Shown here piece after piece: positions 61,904-64,000 of a stretch of 64,000 bases of DNA; position 1 is the first letter of the stretch; each line of letters opens with the position of its first letter. The position numbers and the translations under genes were made by a program. The stretch spans positions 124,001-188,000 of the forward strand of contig JASBSS010000013.1 of NCBI GenBank assembly GCA_030148805.1, in the 5' to 3' direction. The notes under the pieces are model-generated. The model did no database searches, was not told the origin of the DNA, and was given only the letters and a program-made list of their open reading frames with translations. Source of the stretch: Thiogranum sp. GTDB lineage: Bacteria; Pseudomonadota; Gammaproteobacteria; DSM-19610.

Positions 61904-64000
61904 TCAGGCCGCAGGAGATGCGCTCGGCGGTCGTTCACCTCTGAGCTGCCGGGCCGCCTGAACCATGTTGGCGAGCGCCGCCTCCACCTCGGGCCAGGCA
62001 CGGGTTTTCAGGCCGCAGTCGGGATTGACCCAGAGCCGTTGCGGGTCGATCACCTGTGCGGCCTTCCTCAGCAGGCCGAGCATTTGTTCGGTCTGCGGAA
62101 CGTTGGGTGAGTGGATGTCATAGACGCCCGGTCCGATTTCGTTGGGATAGGCGAAGTGGCGGAACGCCTCGAGCAGTTCCATGTTCGAGCGCGCGGTTTC
62201 GATGGTGATGACATCGGCGTCCATGGCCGCGATGGCCTCCATGATGTCGTTGAATTCGGAGTAGCACATATGGGTGTGGATCTGGGTGCGGTCGGCCACG
62301 CCGGCGGCGGTGAGGCGGAACGCGCTCACCGCCCAGTCGAGATAGGCGCGCCAGTCCGCCCGCCGTAGGGGTAGACCCTCGCGCAGCGCCGCCTCGTCGA
62401 TCTGGATAGCGCCGATGCCGGCGGCTTCCAGGTCGAGCACCTCCTGGCGCAACGCGCGCGCGATCTGCAGACAGGTCTGCGAGCGCGGCTGATCGTCGCG
62501 CACGAAGGACCAGTTGAGCAACGTCACCGGTCCGGTCAGCATCCCCTTGACCGGTTTTTCGGTGAGTGACTGGGCATAGCGGGTCCACTCCAGGGTCATG
62601 GCCTGCGGCCGGCTGACATCCCCATAGAGCAGCGGCGGTTTCACGCAGCGCGAGCCATAGGATTGCACCCAGCCGTTGCGGGTCACCGCAAAGCCCGCGA
62701 GTTGGCTGCCGAAATATTCCACCATGTCGTTGCGCTCGGCCTCGCCGTGTACCAGCAGATCGAGCCCCAGCGCTTCCTGGGTGCGAATCGCTTTGCGTAT
62801 TTCGGCCTCGACGGTGGCCCGATACGTGGCTTCGTCGAGCCGGCCCTGTTTGTAGTCGCGACGGGCACGACGAATCTGCGCCGTCTGCGGGAAAGAACCG
62901 ATAGTGGTGGTGGGGAAAGGCGGCAGATTCAGCGTGCGCTGTTGTGCGGCAGCGCGCTGCGGGTAGGCGCTGGTGCGCTGGGTGGGGGTTGTCTCAAGCG
63001 TTTGCTCGGGTTGCCCGGCGAGAGGCCGGGTGAGCGCCGAGTTGCGCCGTGCAGCGATCGCGCGACGCGCGCTTTGCAGATCTGCAGCGGCGGCCTCGGC
63101 GCCGGCCTCGAGTGCTTGTTTTAATATCCCCAGCTCTTCGAGTTTCTGCACGGCGAACGCCAACCAGGACCTGACTTCGGGATCGAGACTGTTCTCGCCG
63201 GCCAGATCCACCGGCACGTGCAGCAGGGAGCACGACGGTGCCAGCCACAGTCGTTCGCCCAGGCGTTCGTGCAGAGGGCTAAGTAACTCCAGCGCTTTGT
63301 CGAGATCGCTGCGCCAGATATTGCGCCCGTCGACAATGCCGACAGAGAGCACCTGGTAGGGAGAGAGCCGGTCCAGCGCGCGTTCGATCTCATCTGCGGC
63401 GCGTACGGCGTCCAGGTGCAGGCCGGCCACCGGCAACTCACAGGCGAGACTGAGATTGTCCTGCAAAGGGCCGAAGTACGTGGCCAGTAAGATATTCAGG
63501 CCGGGGGTGCGCAGCGCGTGGTAGCTCGCCTCGAAGGCCTGTTTCCAGGCCGGCGGCAAATCCAGCACCAGCGCCGGTTCATCGATCTGCACCCATTCGA
63601 CACCTTGCGCCTGCAGACCCTGCAACAGCTCGCCATACACCGCTAGCAGCGCCTCGAGCAGCTCCAGCTTGTCGAACTCGGCGCTGCGGCTTTTGCCCAG
63701 CCACAGCCAAGTCAACGGACCGGGCAGGGTCGGCTTGACGTTGTAGCCGAGCTGTTGTGCTTCCCTAACTTGCTCGAAGAGATGCTTGGAGGCCAGAGAA
63801 AACGTTTGTTGCGGCTCCAGCTCCGGCACGATGTAGTGGTAGTTGGTATCGAACCACTTGGTCATTTCGCAGGCCGCCACCGGCTCACCGTGCGGAGCCC
63901 GGCCGCGCGCCATGCGAAAGTACGTGTCGCGGTCCACCTCGCCGCCACTCCAGCCGAAACGCTCCGGCACCACGCCCAACGTGACGCTCAGATCCAACAG
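61904..64000 (-). CDS. metE: Cobalamin-independent methionine synthase MetE (5' partial)
   Basis: MetE methylates homocysteine from methyltetrahydrofolate triglutamate, independent of vitamin B12. About 697 residues are in the window; the first few dozen lie beyond base 64000. The linker (about 62970-63110) is followed by the catalytic half with [24 protein letters not shown], and zinc ligands in [10 protein letters not shown] (His, Cys) and [11 protein letters not shown] (Cys). The N-terminal half has [16 protein letters not shown]. Its regulation lies outside the window. Confidence 0.97.
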   Translation of the reverse strand: MLDLSVTLGVVPERFGWSGGEVDRDTYFRMARGRAPHGEPVAACEMTKWFDTNYHYIVPELEPQQTFSLASKHLFEQVREAQQLGYNVKPTLPGPLTWLWLGKSRSAEFDKLELLEALLAVYGELLQGLQAQGVEWVQIDEPALVLDLPPAWKQAFEASYHALRTPGLNILLATYFGPLQDNLSLACELPVAGLHLDAVRAADEIERALDRLSPYQVLSVGIVDGRNIWRSDLDKALELLSPLHERLGERLWLAPSCSLLHVPVDLAGENSLDPEVRSWLAFAVQKLEELGILKQALEAGAEAAAADLQSARRAIAARRNSALTRPLAGQPEQTLETTPTQRTSAYPQRAAAQQRTLNLPPFPTTTIGSFPQTAQIRRARRDYKQGRLDEATYRATVEAEIRKAIRTQEALGLDLLVHGEAERNDMVEYFGSQLAGFAVTRNGWVQSYGSRCVKPPLLYGDVSRPQAMTLEWTRYAQSLTEKPVKGMLTGPVTLLNWSFVRDDQPRSQTCLQIARALRQEVLDLEAAGIGAIQIDEAALREGLPLRRADWRAYLDWAVSAFRLTAAGVADRTQIHTHMCYSEFNDIMEAIAAMDADVITIETARSNMELLEAFRHFAYPNEIGPGVYDIHSPNVPQTEQMLGLLRKAAQVIDPQRLWVNPDCGLKTRAWPEVEAALANMVQAARQLRGERPPSASPAA

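Overview
The window is GC-rich bacterial chromosome with dense coding on both strands. It reads as a gammaproteobacterium: the block mutL-miaA-hfq-hflX-hflK-hflC-yjeT-like-hisZ-purA and the pairs lptF/lptG and panB/panC are laid out as in that class. The DUF2173 genes and a membrane-linked multiheme redox locus would fit a Chromatiales-like, possibly chemolithotrophic lineage, but that is inference. No insertion sequence, prophage, integrase or CRISPR array was seen.

Layout. 1-9412 (+): housekeeping block from mutL (5' end cut by the window) to purA. 9433-19729 (-): a nitrogen-assimilation locus, read in transcription order as nasT-like ANTAR regulator, a 661-residue flavoprotein/[2Fe-2S]/membrane cytochrome b fusion, an 11-heme membrane-anchored cytochrome c, a DUF3365 monoheme cytochrome, a globin, an outer-membrane porin, then nrtA, nrtB, nrtD. 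20026-26622: glgC, a TIGR03790 protein, an HD-GYP protein, small DUF proteins, an ECF sigma factor overlapping a GST-like gene, and a TfoX-like gene. 26745-34887: valS, a small unknown, holC, pepA (-), lptFG (+), an RDD protein (-). 35015-36086 (+): three small DUF2173-like genes. 36143-43367: a glycosyltransferase, tRNA-Glu, pcnB-folK-deoxynucleoside kinase-panB-panC, mltF, tRNA-Ser. 43744-52697: a sulfotransferase-like gene, an osmoprotectant-type ABC importer with a fused binding protein and permease, fumC, a DUF1624 protein, a lipoprotein, a DUF1631 protein. 52870-59502 (+): HDOD protein, HDOD-PP2C phosphatase, anti-sigma-type kinase, STAS protein, then an MCE (Mla-like) lipid ABC transporter. 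59543-64000: relA, tRNA-Arg, and metE cut by the window end.

Most interesting system. The nitrogen locus is bounded by two near-consensus sigma54 promoters (before nasT and before nrtA), and an NtrC-like site lies upstream of the nrtA promoter. Between nasT and the fusion gene, and again in the nrtA leader, the RNA can form a hairpin followed by a second hairpin whose 3' strand is also the 5' strand of an intrinsic terminator. This is the arrangement expected of ANTAR-controlled antitermination. The fusion gene keeps the NirB-type FAD/NAD and [2Fe-2S] half of assimilatory nitrite reductase but replaces the sulfite/nitrite reductase half with membrane helices. These carry two pairs of histidines spaced to bind two b hemes. 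Next to an 11-heme cytochrome this predicts an NAD(P)H-to-periplasm electron conduit under nitrogen control. No nitrate or nitrite reductase of a known type is encoded nearby.

A second unusual arrangement is a full partner-switching module (PP2C phosphatase, kinase, STAS) joined in one direction to an MCE lipid transporter, where the STAS protein could serve as both anti-sigma antagonist and MlaB-like subunit.
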